This document shows, piece by piece, positions 41,015 through 50,254 of a DNA stretch of 64,000 nucleotides. The notes below the pieces were generated by a model. It made no database searches, had not been told where the DNA came from, and saw only the letters and a program-made list of their open reading frames with translations. Source of the DNA: Microglena sp. YARC (Eukaryota; Chlorophyta; Chlorophyceae; Chlamydomonadales; Chlamydomonadaceae); the NCBI GenBank assembly GCA_022414725.1, contig CM039467.1, positions 17,694,620 through 17,758,619 of the forward strand, in the 5' to 3' direction. Numbering within the stretch: the stretch's first letter is position 1; every line of letters begins with the position of its first letter. A program made the position numbers and the translations under genes.

Positions 41015-41215
41015 TGTGTTTGTGGGTATTATGATTAGTTATCGGTCCCTTTTATGACCATTTCAATTTTTTTTCACAGTCAGTATTTTACACGACAGCC
41101 TATATATGCACCCGAATTTGATTGCGGATAACAATAAAAATAAGTATGCACCCGGGGGGCTATTAAAAAGAAGTTTTTTTTGTTTTTTTTGTTTTTTTGT
41201 TTTCCCTTTCTCTTC

Positions 41216-41542
41216 TTAAATCCTCAGCTTGCTTAAGGAATCCCACACCTCCTCTTGATTGTTATTCTTAATCGCGGCTGAGAAAACTTCCTTGCACTGA
41301 TTGGAAAACGCAATCTCTTCATCGCCTTGTGGATTGGCTAGCTGACTGACGGTGAACCGTGTTGAAGCGTACTTGAAAAAGTCATCAACAGCGGCAGAAC
41401 CATCGAGCTTGAATTTGTACGGGAGGGTGTTGATACCCTTGCAGATGAGTCTGTTCTTACAGTACGTTCGGCAGGTGTCGCTGCTGACCTTGAAGATAAT
41501 GTCCATGACATCCGCGGGAATATTGGTGATCATTGAAGCCAT
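41216..41542 (-). CDS. F-box-like protein
   Basis: Intact, 108 residues. ITNIPADVMDIIFKVSSDTC with RTYCKNRLICKGINTLPYKF forms an F-box-like domain. It is a close paralogue of the genes at 41788 and 43653; upstream regions are also duplicated, so the copies arose by tandem duplication of about 0.6 kb. It lacks the IQ-type tail of the 41788 copy. Function inferred as ubiquitin-ligase adaptor. Confidence 0.6.
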   Translation of the reverse strand: MASMITNIPADVMDIIFKVSSDTCRTYCKNRLICKGINTLPYKFKLDGSAAVDDFFKYASTRFTVSQLANPQGDEEIAFSNQCKEVFSAAIKNNNQEEVWDSLSKLRI

Positions 41543-41597
41543 TTTACTGGTATATGATTTTGTAGTTTTTGAGTGTGTGTGTTTTGTTAAGAGTCGG

Positions 41598-41635
41598 TCC
41601 TTTTTATAACCATTTCAATTTTTTCACAATCAGTA
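41598..41635 (-). promoter_or_regulatory. AAAATTGA box plus TATA-like element
   Basis: Minus strand: GTGAAAAAATTGAAATGG followed by TTATAAAAAGGACCGAC, roughly 50-90 bases before the ATG at 41542. Near-identical blocks precede 41014 (41046-41080), 42222 (42272-42306, with AAAATTTTGA) and 43994 (44032-44064). A plus-strand version (ATAATAAAAGGGACCG) lies at 42345-42361 before the ATG at 42409. Confidence 0.6.
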
Positions 41636-41787
41636 TTTTACGCGACTGCTTATATATACACCCGAATTTGATTGCGGATAACAATAAAAATAAGTATGCA
41701 CCCGAGCAATTAAAAAGAAGTGTTTCTTCTTCTTCTTTTTTGTTTTATGTTTTTTTTCCGTCGTTCCCCACCGCGGTCCCAATGTGT

Positions 41788-42222
41788 TCAATCACGACCC
41801 TTGCAACCCTTGAGCAATGCCACGATCCTGGGGAGAAAGCGCTTTTGGCGCTAATGGCGCTGGATCTTTTTGTACTCGATGCTATCAGAGTTGTACGCGC
41901 TGTAGAAGGAATTCCATGCCTCATTTTGCTTGTTCTTCTCAATCACGGATAAGAAAACTGCCCTGCACTGATCGGCAAACGCAATTTCTTCATCACCTTT
42001 GGGGTCGGCTAGCTGATTGATGGTGAACCGTGTCGCAGCGTACTTGAAGAAGTCATCAACATTGTCAGAACCGTTGAGCTTGAATTGGTACGGGAGGGTA
42101 TTGATACCCTTGCAGATGAGCCTGTTCTTGCAGTACGTTCGGCAGCTGTCATTGTTGGCCAGGAAGACCTTGAAGATACTGTCCATGACATCAACGGGAA
42201 GCTTGTGAATCATTGAAGCCAT
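41788..42222 (-). pseudogene. F-box-like protein with IQ-gene tail, one in-frame TAG
   Basis: HKLPVDVMDSIFKVFLANND, then RTYCKNRLICKGINTLPYQF as in the 41216 copy. After YKKIQRH there is a TAG (41851-41853) and then, in frame, RQKRFLPRIVALLKGCKGRD, the tail also found in the IQ protein at 40434. It is therefore a fusion of F-box and IQ-type C-terminus, broken by one nonsense codon. Confidence 0.6.
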
Positions 42223-42408
42223 TGTTACTGGTAGATGATTTTTGTAGTTTGTGCGAGTGTGTTTTGTTAATAGTCGGTCCTTTTTATAACCATTTCAAAA
42301 TTTTCACAGTTGGTCAAAAGCACCGATGTCTGAAAAAATGAAACCATAATAAAAGGGACCGTTCTTCAACTACCAGTACAAAAACACCAAACAAGTAACA
42401 CTCAAAAG

Positions 42409-42600
42409 ATGCCCAGTTTAATTAAATACAACAGCATGTCTACCGCTCAGTTTCTTGCCGCTACTGCCGGTATGAGTGTGAAAGACATCGCGCTAGAGAT
42501 GATGAATAAAAAAGGACCAGATGACGAGGACGAGGAAGAAGAGTCTATCATTGTGGAGGAGAAACGTTCGATGCAAGACGCTGAACAGCAAACTGAATAA
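42409..42600 (+). CDS. Small acidic protein
   Basis: A 63-residue intact frame: MPSLIKYNSMSTAQFLAATA, then a helix MSVKDIALEMMN and an acidic stretch (DDEDEEEESIIVEEK). It has its own plus-strand promoter of the cluster type at 42345-42361, which is the main support for a real gene. Function unknown. Confidence 0.55.
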   Translation: MPSLIKYNSMSTAQFLAATAGMSVKDIALEMMNKKGPDDEDEEEESIIVEEKRSMQDAEQQTE

Positions 42601-42717
42601 GAGCATCCTTTAAGTGGTCACAAGTCAAGTCAGAAAAGAGTGAAAAAACAAAAAAAAACAAGAAACAAGAAACACTTGTTTTTATGGTCTGACGGCAATG
42701 GACTATATCTATCTCTT

Positions 42718-42930
42718 TTAGTCTGTTTTTGTAGTGTACATTATTTGGTAGATGGTATCATTATGTAATACTTCTTTACCTACAAGATGCGTGGCTGTAA
42801 TTGCATTGGCTGCTGATAACGTGTCTTGCATTTCTGTGAGTTTTTTTATCAATTCCTTGAACTCATCGTCTGAAAACTGTGAAAGTTTCTCATCCAGGTC
42901 GTCAGACTCCTTGAAATATAGTATGCTCAT
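42718..42930 (-). CDS. Small helical protein
   Basis: From [20 protein letters not shown] (42930) about 70 residues with a helical [17 protein letters not shown] segment. An upstream start at 42966 adds a basic stretch and is less likely. No family is recognised. Confidence 0.4.
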   Translation of the reverse strand: MSILYFKESDDLDEKLSQFSDDEFKELIKKLTEMQDTLSAANAITATHLVGKEVLHNDTIYQIMYTTKTD

Positions 42931-43083
42931 TTTTATGATGACACATGCGTTTTTATGATAATACACGCGTTTTTAAGAAACCTTTGATGCAAGACGCTTA
43001 ATAGTTTATTACATAGAGAAAAATATGAGTCAGACCAAGACCGGCGCCAAGACCATCAATACAAATATAAAATGATAGATATA

Positions 43084-43205
43084 TACGTCCCACCATATAT
43101 GGGCATGTGCCATGGGATTGGTGCGAATTGAGCAAAAATCCAATCATAACTTTGGGCATAATCTCTACCAACCCCGACAAAGATTGGGATTGGTATGAAA
43201 TTGTC
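43084..43205 (+). pseudogene. Fragment of a W-repeat gene
   Basis: HVPWDWCELSKNPIITLGII then TNPDKDWDWYEIVVSP: about one and a half 24-residue repeats, without N- or C-terminal modules. It overlaps the 3' end of the minus-strand gene at 43165. It is an isolated relic, 3 kb from the nearest family member. Confidence 0.75.
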
Positions 43206-43515
43206 GTTTCACCCACGAGTGTAGATTTACCCCCACAATGACGGCATTACATCCCGATCCATATAATACACAACCTCGCTTCCCCAACATTTTGTCTAAT
43301 ATCCGATCGATTTCTCTTTCATTCTTCATATTCACCCCATGATCAGACATGTGTTGAAGATACGCCATCCTTAGAATCCCGTAGCCAATAAATTTGGATG
43401 GATTTATTTCACAATATAGAGAAAAAAAGTTGTTGCTGATTTCGGTAAAGTGATCCGCATTTTCATCGTAGGAAGATGCAGCAGACCCCATATAACCGAA
43501 TATATTCTTATTCAT
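43165..43515 (-). CDS. Unknown protein, possibly truncated
   Basis: A 116-residue frame: MNKNIFGYMGSAASSYDENA, then HFTEISNNFFSLYCEINPSK and GKRGCVLYGSGCNAVIVGVN. Its last ~15 codons lie over the inverted W-repeat relic, so the natural C-terminus has probably been replaced. No family is recognised. Confidence 0.4.
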   Translation of the reverse strand: MNKNIFGYMGSAASSYDENADHFTEISNNFFSLYCEINPSKFIGYGILRMAYLQHMSDHGVNMKNEREIDRILDKMLGKRGCVLYGSGCNAVIVGVNLHSWVKRQFHTNPNLCRGW

Positions 43516-43652
43516 TGTTTTCTGGGAACGCTTTATATATATTATTCTTTGTATTTGTAATCTTGGTACTATAAAAAATAGGATTTGTCCAAAAAGAAGT
43601 TTTTCTTCTTTTTTGTTTTTTGTTTTTTGTTTTCCCTTTCTGTTACAAAGAT

Positions 43653-43994
43653 TTATTCATCGTCTTCCTCGTCTTCATAGGGTACCTCGACAAGGAAATT
43701 CCACCTCCAGCAGCTGAATTCGTACCTCCTCCTAGTGCCACCAGGCTCGCCAACAGAGGTATTGTACATATCGGATGGTGTGTACACAAGCTCAGCCTTG
43801 ATCTTTGCGATATCAGAATCCATGGTCTCTTGGGTAGTCAAGCATCTATACCCGCACCATTCCAACTGGTAAGGACGAGTGTTGATTCCCTAGCAGATGA
43901 GTCTGTTCTTACAGTACTTTTGTTCGGTGTCGCTGCTGGCCATGAAGACGATATTGTCCATGACATGCACCGGAATATAGGGAATCATAGCCAT
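43653..43994 (-). pseudogene. F-box-like protein, third paralogue, one in-frame TAG
   Basis: The ATG at 43994 opens MAMIPYIPVHVMDNIVFMAS, followed by YCKNRLIC, a TAG (43890-43892) where the paralogues have Lys, and then GINTRPYQLEWCGYRC in the same frame, ending with an acidic tail (EVPYEDEEDDE). The same promoter pair lies upstream. Nonsense decay of an otherwise continuous frame. Confidence 0.6.
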
Positions 43995-44229
43995 TTGCCT
44001 GTAAGGTGTGTGGGTATGTGTTTTGTTAGTAGTCGGTATTTTTATAACCCGTTCAATTTTTTCACAGTCAGCATTTACACAACAGGCTGTATATAAAAGC
44101 GTATTCCTTTAAGTCCCCCTGGGATGAACCCCTAGAATTACACGCGCATTATCGGTACACCCCTGACAAGACGGGATAATGTTTCCTTTAAGCCTTCGCC
44201 CCGGAATGGCATAGGATTACATACCCGAA

Positions 44230-45141
44230 TCACCATTCTACCCATCCCTCTATTGGTCTCGAATAGCGCATCCTGTTTATGAAGATTTCACCGTAGCCCA
44301 CGCCCTCGCGTAACGAGTCATTGTCGTACACGGACATCACAGGGTATGTCTTCCAAATGGGGAACAGTCGTTTAGATTCAACGCTGATTAGACGCAGCTT
44401 CTCCTTGATTTCATAGAAATTAGTGGTAAAATCAACATTGTTCAACATGTCAACCAGCTCACCCGACGTTTTGCCGCGACCCGGGACATAGTCATACATT
44501 TGGATCTCGTGTTGCAAATAGATGCCCCTTGAGCCTATATAACTCAATAGCTTGGCGTACACCCATAGATTCTCCCATTTCAATTTGGCAGATTGAGGCG
44601 ACCCAGACATGGCGGGGGGTCCAGTGCGCGAGGTCCTGTCATACGCGTACTTTTTATCGAATTTCCATACCGCTTCGGTGATCAAACCATGCGCCAAAGC
44701 TTGGAGCTGATTCACAAAAAACACGTGTGCTCTAGTCATTGGCAAGACATACAAGTTGTTTATCGTGAAAGCGCGCCCATACACATCCATGAACTTGTCT
44801 ATATTGCCGAACGACGAGTACCTCAGAGAATCACTCTTCAATGCGGCGGTCATACTCTTGCTTACACCGCTAACCTGAGCAAGACCAGTGTGTGTGTCGT
44901 CTATCCGCTTTTTCATGATTTCAAGAATAATATCATTCGGTAACTGGGGCAGAGGGTCTCTGCTTCTTACTTCAAACACCATTTTCCCTAGACTTTCAAA
45001 GCTCAGTTTCAAAAGACCGGGATCTACTTCAAACTGGATTTTCCCAGAGTCCAGAGCGCCTTCATTCTTGACAAGCATCTCGACTCCTGTCTTGGGATTT
45101 ATCATAAATATTGTTGATTCGCGCTTACTCCTGGTAGTCAT
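44230..45141 (-). CDS. F-box-like protein
   Basis: Intact, 303 residues. The first ~65 residues contain FMINPKTGVEMLVKNEG and a beta-like stretch; DPLPQLPNDIILEIMKKRID is the F-box-like helix, followed by HTGLAQVSGVSKSMTAALKS. The C-terminal region shares KLKWENLWVYAKLLS and SKRLFPIWKTYPVMS with the broken copy at 39579. It probably acts as a ubiquitin-ligase adaptor; the substrate is unknown. CTTTAAG-type motifs flank it at 44190 and 45187. Confidence 0.65.
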   Translation of the reverse strand: MTTRSKRESTIFMINPKTGVEMLVKNEGALDSGKIQFEVDPGLLKLSFESLGKMVFEVRSRDPLPQLPNDIILEIMKKRIDDTHTGLAQVSGVSKSMTAALKSDSLRYSSFGNIDKFMDVYGRAFTINNLYVLPMTRAHVFFVNQLQALAHGLITEAVWKFDKKYAYDRTSRTGPPAMSGSPQSAKLKWENLWVYAKLLSYIGSRGIYLQHEIQMYDYVPGRGKTSGELVDMLNNVDFTTNFYEIKEKLRLISVESKRLFPIWKTYPVMSVYDNDSLREGVGYGEIFINRMRYSRPIEGWVEW

Positions 45142-45294
45142 TTGATATATATACGTAAAAATGTTTCTTTATTTCCATTTTATATTCCTTTAACCCCCCG
45201 TGGATTAACCCAAATAATCACACTAGAAGTCGATGTTATCCGATAAAAAAATGAAAAAACATCTAAAAGCAGTTATTTGTACGAAGCAACAACA

Positions 45295-45870
45295 ATGATG
45301 GACTCATCTTATTCGTTGACATTATCACAAAAGATCAATTTGTCCAAATACTTTGATAAAGTATTAAAAGTAGTCAAAAAAATAAATCATACAATGCCGG
45401 AGGATTCGGATGATAGAAAGTGTAAACAGCGATTATATAGCATCATAATAAAAGTCTGTAAAGGAAAATATGATTATGATGATTCATTGAAAAACACGAA
45501 AATGTCACTCTTTCACAGGAAAAATCTATATCGGCATATAGAAAAAGTACTAAAATATGGGACATTCATAAACGAGCAGAAAGAACTAGAAGAGCTGGTT
45601 CAATATAAACATGAATCTTTTGTAAAACAGCACAGACATCTTTCAAAGGAGAGTGTAATATGTGTATATGAAGAGGATGATGAAACAAATATTATAGAAA
45701 CAACTGTATCTGACTGGGAATGCCGTGGAGAAACGTTCCTTTATGAAATACGCAAAAATTTAACCGAAACTAAACAAAAAACATGTCGATGTATATTTGA
45801 AATATGTGAAAAACCCGATTATGGTATTAGAACATTCTATGTAAAACATTCTATGCAAAACAAGCATTAG
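45295..45870 (+). CDS. Unknown protein
   Basis: About 191 residues from MMDSSYSLTLSQKINLSKYF. The N-terminal two thirds are basic and helical (LKVVKKINHTMPEDSDDRKC, FHRKNLYRHIEKVLKYG); the C-terminal third is more beta-like with cysteines (TCRCIFEICEK). The frame is intact and AT-rich like viral neighbours. No family is recognised. Confidence 0.5.
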   Translation: MMDSSYSLTLSQKINLSKYFDKVLKVVKKINHTMPEDSDDRKCKQRLYSIIIKVCKGKYDYDDSLKNTKMSLFHRKNLYRHIEKVLKYGTFINEQKELEELVQYKHESFVKQHRHLSKESVICVYEEDDETNIIETTVSDWECRGETFLYEIRKNLTETKQKTCRCIFEICEKPDYGIRTFYVKHSMQNKH

Positions 45871-46069
45871 CAGTTTTCACAGGATTTCGTTACATTCATT
45901 TGGAGGGCTTAAAGAAAAAACAGACTGGAAATGAGAAACTAAACAGGATTTCAGAAACCCAATTGACTTTATATCTTTTTATTTTTTATTTGTTTTAGTT
46001 TTAAAAATGAAATCAATTAAGAGATTTCTATGAATGAATACATACATATAAACGTGTGTATTTGTTGCA

Positions 46070-47194
46070 ATGGTTTACCAACACGGCACCCAAGACGAAA
46101 TCAACAAACACATCATACATAGATTGAATCACATAGATGCAAAATGGGACTGGGACAGACTTTGCGGAAACCCAAACATCACATTTGACATTGTAAATTC
46201 ATGCCCTGACAAACCTTGGAACTGGGGTACGTTAAGCATGAACCCAAGCATCACAATTGACATTGTTAATTCGTACCCTGACAAACCATGGAACTGGTGG
46301 GGATTAAGCTATAACCCAAAAGTAACATGGCAAACTGTTGAGGAGAACCCTGGCATGCCTTGGGACTGGAATGGATTAAGCTGGAACACAAGCATGTCAT
46401 GGAAATTGATAGAGGAGAACCTAGACAAACCATGGGACTGGAGAGAATTAAGCAGGAACTCAAGCATCACGTTTGACATTGTTGTTGCCAACCCTGACAA
46501 ACCTTGGAACTGGTATGAATTAAGCAGGAACCCAAACATCACATGGAAAATCGTAGAGGAGAACCCTGACAAACCTTGGAACTGGGGGGAATTAAGCATG
46601 AACCCAAGTATAACATGGGGTGATGTTGATGCAAACCTAGACAAACCTTGGGACTGGGGGGGATTAAGCACGAACAAGAATATCACGTGGCAAATCATAA
46701 AGGAGAACCTCGACAAAGATTGGGATTGGTGGGCGGTTCACTCGAACCCAAGCCTCACATTCGACATGGTTGTTGCCAACCCTGACAAACCTTGGATGTG
46801 GCAGTGGTTAAGCATGAACCCTACTATAACATGGCAAAACGTAGAGGAGAACCCAGACAAATCTTGGGACTGGTATGAGTTAAGCCTGAACCCAAACATC
46901 ACGTTTGACATTGTTGTTGCCAACCCAGACAAATCTTGGAGCTGGTATGAATTAAGTAGGAACCTAAACATCACATGGCAAGTCGTAGAGGAGAACCCAG
47001 ACAAACCATGGGTTTGGGAGGTATTAGGTAAGCAACCACAAATTCTACTATCTTCCACAGATCTTTGCAACATCATAAAAAGACACAGAGCTGCAAAAGC
47101 AATCCAAAAGACATGGAGATATGTCGTTACAAATCCGTCTTATATTGTATGTAAACATAGATTATTGAGAGAATTCAACGAGATTATTCAATAA
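46070..47194 (+). CDS. W-repeat protein D, intact
   Basis: A 374-residue protein: N-terminal module MVYQHGTQDEINKHIIHRLN, 12 full 24-residue repeats (consensus W-x-x-L-S-x-N-P-x-I-T-W/F-x-x-V-x-x-N-P-D-K-P-W), then STDLCNIIKRHRAAKAIQK with the IQ-like helix and CKHRLLREFNEIIQ. The Trp, Leu-Ser, Asn-Pro and Pro-Trp positions are nearly invariant. It is expected to be a solenoid scaffold, perhaps calmodulin-linked; both are inference. The leader before the ATG is almost the same as for genes E and G. Confidence 0.85.
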   Translation: MVYQHGTQDEINKHIIHRLNHIDAKWDWDRLCGNPNITFDIVNSCPDKPWNWGTLSMNPSITIDIVNSYPDKPWNWWGLSYNPKVTWQTVEENPGMPWDWNGLSWNTSMSWKLIEENLDKPWDWRELSRNSSITFDIVVANPDKPWNWYELSRNPNITWKIVEENPDKPWNWGELSMNPSITWGDVDANLDKPWDWGGLSTNKNITWQIIKENLDKDWDWWAVHSNPSLTFDMVVANPDKPWMWQWLSMNPTITWQNVEENPDKSWDWYELSLNPNITFDIVVANPDKSWSWYELSRNLNITWQVVEENPDKPWVWEVLGKQPQILLSSTDLCNIIKRHRAAKAIQKTWRYVVTNPSYIVCKHRLLREFNEIIQ

Positions 47195-47329
47195 AACATA
47201 ACAATGTTTTGAAAAATACAAAAGTTAATTGGGATTCGGGAATCTATATAGGATTTAAACCCTAAACATTTGTGTATTCTACATTAATCAAATACAGGGC
47301 TTAAAGAAAAACAAAATGAAAATGAGAAA

Positions 47330-47451
47330 CTACACAGGATTTCAGAAACCCAATTGACTTTTTTTTTAGATTTATTTGTTTTAGTTTGAAAAATGAAAAC
47401 AATTAAGAGATTTCTATGAATGAATAGATATAACCGTGTGTATGTGTTGCA
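47330..47451 (+). promoter_or_regulatory. Conserved leader of W-repeat genes D, E and G
   Basis: The ~120 bases before the starts at 46070, 47452 and 50255 are nearly identical: CAGAAACCCAATTGACTTT, a T-rich block, ATGAAAACAATTAAGAG, ATGAATGAATA, an AT-rich ATATAA element and GTGTATTTGTTGCA directly before ATG. Conservation outside the coding region suggests a promoter, or simply recent duplication of the whole unit. Confidence 0.5.
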
Positions 47452-48594
47452 ATGGTTTACCAACACGGTATCCAAGACAAAATCAACAAACACATCATAC
47501 ATAGATTGAATCACATAGATGCAAAATGGGACTGGGGCAGACTTAGCGAAAACCCCGTTATAACTGTTGACATTGTAAATTCATGCCCTGACAAACCTTG
47601 GTGTTGGGCGGGATTAAGCAGAAACCCAAATATAACATTTGACATTGTTAATTCATGCCCTGGCAAACCTTGGGACTGGTGGGGATTAAGCAGAAACCCA
47701 AACATCACATTTGAGTTTGTTAATTCATTCCCTGTCAAACCTTGGGACTGGGCGGAATTAGGCAGAAACCCAAACATCACATGGGAAATCATAAAAGAAC
47801 ACCCGGACCTACCTTGGGACTGGATGGGAATCAGCTCAAACCCAAACACAACATGGGAAATCGTAGAGGAGAACCCTGACAAACATTGGAACTGGTGGTG
47901 CTTGAGCAGAAACCCAAATATAACATGGAAAATCGTAGAGGAGAACCCAGACAAACCTTGGAACTGTTATGCATTAAGCATGAACCCAAGTATAACATGG
48001 GGTGATGTTGATGCAAACCTAGGCAAACCTTGGGACTGGTCGGGATTAAGCACGAACAAGAATATCACGTGGCAAATCATAAAGGAGAACCCCGGCAAAG
48101 ATTGGGATTGGTGGGCGGTAAACGCGAACCCAAGCCTCGCAATCGACATGGTTGTTGCCAACCCTGACAAACCTTGGAAGTGGCTGTGGGTAAGCATGAA
48201 CCCTACTATAACATGGCAAAACGTAGAGGAGAACCCAGACAAACCATGGGTTTGGGCGGGGTTAAGCATGAACCCAAACATCACGTTTGACATTGTTGTT
48301 GCCAATCCACACAAACCTTGGAGCTGGTATGAATTAAGCAGGAACCCAAACATCAGATGGCAAAATGTAGAGGAGAACCCAGACAAACCATGGGTTTGGG
48401 CGGGATTAAGTAAGCGACCACAAATGCTACTATCTTCCACAGATCTTTGCAACATCATACAAAGACATAGAGCTGCACAAGCCATCCAAAAGAACTGGCG
48501 GCATGTTGATGCCAACCCGCATTACATAGTGTGTAAGCGACGGCTCTTGAGGGAATTCCATGAAATTGTACAAGAAATAACAACAATGTTTTGA
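47452..48594 (+). CDS. W-repeat protein E, intact
   Basis: A 380-residue paralogue of D with the same N-terminal module, 12 repeats and C-terminal IQ-like module (RAAQAIQKNWRHVDANP). Repeats 7-10 and the C-terminus are much closer to D than the first repeats are, suggesting gene conversion. Its last codons (EITTMF) run into the dispersed ~117-bp repeat that follows, so the stop is supplied by that repeat. Confidence 0.85.
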   Translation: MVYQHGIQDKINKHIIHRLNHIDAKWDWGRLSENPVITVDIVNSCPDKPWCWAGLSRNPNITFDIVNSCPGKPWDWWGLSRNPNITFEFVNSFPVKPWDWAELGRNPNITWEIIKEHPDLPWDWMGISSNPNTTWEIVEENPDKHWNWWCLSRNPNITWKIVEENPDKPWNCYALSMNPSITWGDVDANLGKPWDWSGLSTNKNITWQIIKENPGKDWDWWAVNANPSLAIDMVVANPDKPWKWLWVSMNPTITWQNVEENPDKPWVWAGLSMNPNITFDIVVANPHKPWSWYELSRNPNIRWQNVEENPDKPWVWAGLSKRPQMLLSSTDLCNIIQRHRAAQAIQKNWRHVDANPHYIVCKRRLLREFHEIVQEITTMF

Positions 48595-48700
48595 AAAATC
48601 CAAAAGTAAAATGAGATTCAGAATCTTGTGTAGTTTCTGTTTTGCAACATATTTTCCTTTAACCCCCTCAGGAATGATAGTGTATACACAATAAAACACA
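48590..48700 (+). repeat. Copy of the ~117-bp dispersed repeat
   Basis: ACAACAATGTTTTGAAAAA, then CAAAAGTAAAATGAGATTCA, TTTCCTTTAACCCCCTCAGG and a TATACACAA end. Other single copies follow W-repeat genes F (about 49935-50055) and G (about 51480-51595). Confidence 0.8.
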
Positions 48701-48875
48701 ACAATGAAAAAAACATAGCATTTGTGTGTTTCACTTGAATCCAATACAGGGCTTAAAGAAAAACAGAATGAAAATGATAAACTGCATAGGATTCTGAAAC
48801 TCAAATGGTTTTCAAATAAAAATAAAAATAATAAATGTTATCCATTTAAGGTTTTTAAAGAGATACCAGAGTTAT

Positions 48876-49946
48876 ATGTCTTCCAAACACGACATCACAC
48901 AAGAAATCAATGAACACGTCATAAACAGATTGCATCGCAAAGATGCAAAATGGGATTGGATGTGGCTAAGCAAAAATCCCATCATAACTTTTGATATTGT
49001 TGATTCTAACAAAGACATTACATAGGACTGGTATTTTATAAGCCATAACCCAAATATGACATGGAAAATCGTAGGGGATAACCCTGACAAACCTTGGTGT
49101 TTTGGGGGACTAAGCAGAAACCCAAGCATAACAGGCGCAATCGTGGAGGTGAACCCAGACAAACCATGGGATTGGTGGGGATTAAGCTATAACCCAAATA
49201 TCACATGGAAACTAGTAGAGGAACACAGACAAAGATTGGAACTGGTGGGAATTGAGCCTACATAAAATCATAACATTGGACATTGTTGTTTCCAATCCAG
49301 ATAAACCATGGAGCTGGCATACATTAAGCAGAAACCCAATCATCACATGGAAAATCGTAGAGGAGAACCCTGGCAAACCATGGGACTGGTGGGGATTAAG
49401 CTATAACCCAAATATGACATGGCAAATTGTTGAGGAGAACCCTGACAAGCCTTGGGACTGGAATGGACTGAGCTTTAACACAAGCATGTCATGGAAATTC
49501 ATAGAGGATAACCCAGACAAACCATGGAGTTGGGATGAATTAAGCAGGAACTCAATCATCACATGGAAAATCGTAGAGGAGAACACTGACAAACCATGGG
49601 ACTGGGGAGCATTGAGCGAGAACCCAAACATCACATTAGACTTTGTGATGAACAACCCATACATAAAATGGAACTTGTGTGGTTTAATTTTAAACCCTAG
49701 CATCGCATTTGACATTGTAGATTGGTACTGGAGAGCATTAAGCAGGAACCCAAACATCACATGGCAAATCGTAGAGGAGAACCCTGACAAACCATGGGAG
49801 TGGACGTCCTTAAGTATGCAACCACAAATGGTAATATCTACGACAGATATGTGCAACATTCTAAGCTGCCACATTACAGAGTGTGCAAGCGACGGCTGCT
49901 GAGGGAATTCCATGAAATTGTACAAGAAATCACAACAATGTTTTGA
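48876..49946 (+). pseudogene. W-repeat protein F, nonsense, frameshift and deletion
   Basis: MSSKHDITQEINEHVINRLH starts the N-terminal module. A TAG at 49023-49025 replaces the invariant Trp of a PWDW position. Near 49220 one base is lost, shifting the frame. Later repeats are regular, but a part-repeat is missing near 49727 and the IQ module is deleted by about 60 bases near 49865, leaving the CKRRLLREFHE coding sequence out of frame. At least four lesions make it the most decayed member. Confidence 0.85.
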
Positions 49947-50254
49947 AAAAGACAAAAGTAAAATGAGGTTCAGAATCCTATATGGTTTATCATTTACATG
50001 ATGTTTTTCTTTAACCCCCTCTGAAATGACACAGTATACACAAGAAATCACAACAATGAAAACATAAACATTTGTGTATTCTACTTGAATCAAATATAGG
50101 GCTTAAAGAAAAACAGAATGAGAATGATAATCTAAACAGGATTCTGAAACCCAATTGACTTTTTATTTTTAGTTTTTATTTGTTTTGTTTTAAAACTGAA
50201 AACAATTAAGAGCTTTCCATGAATGAAAATATATAAACGTGTTTATTTGTTGCA

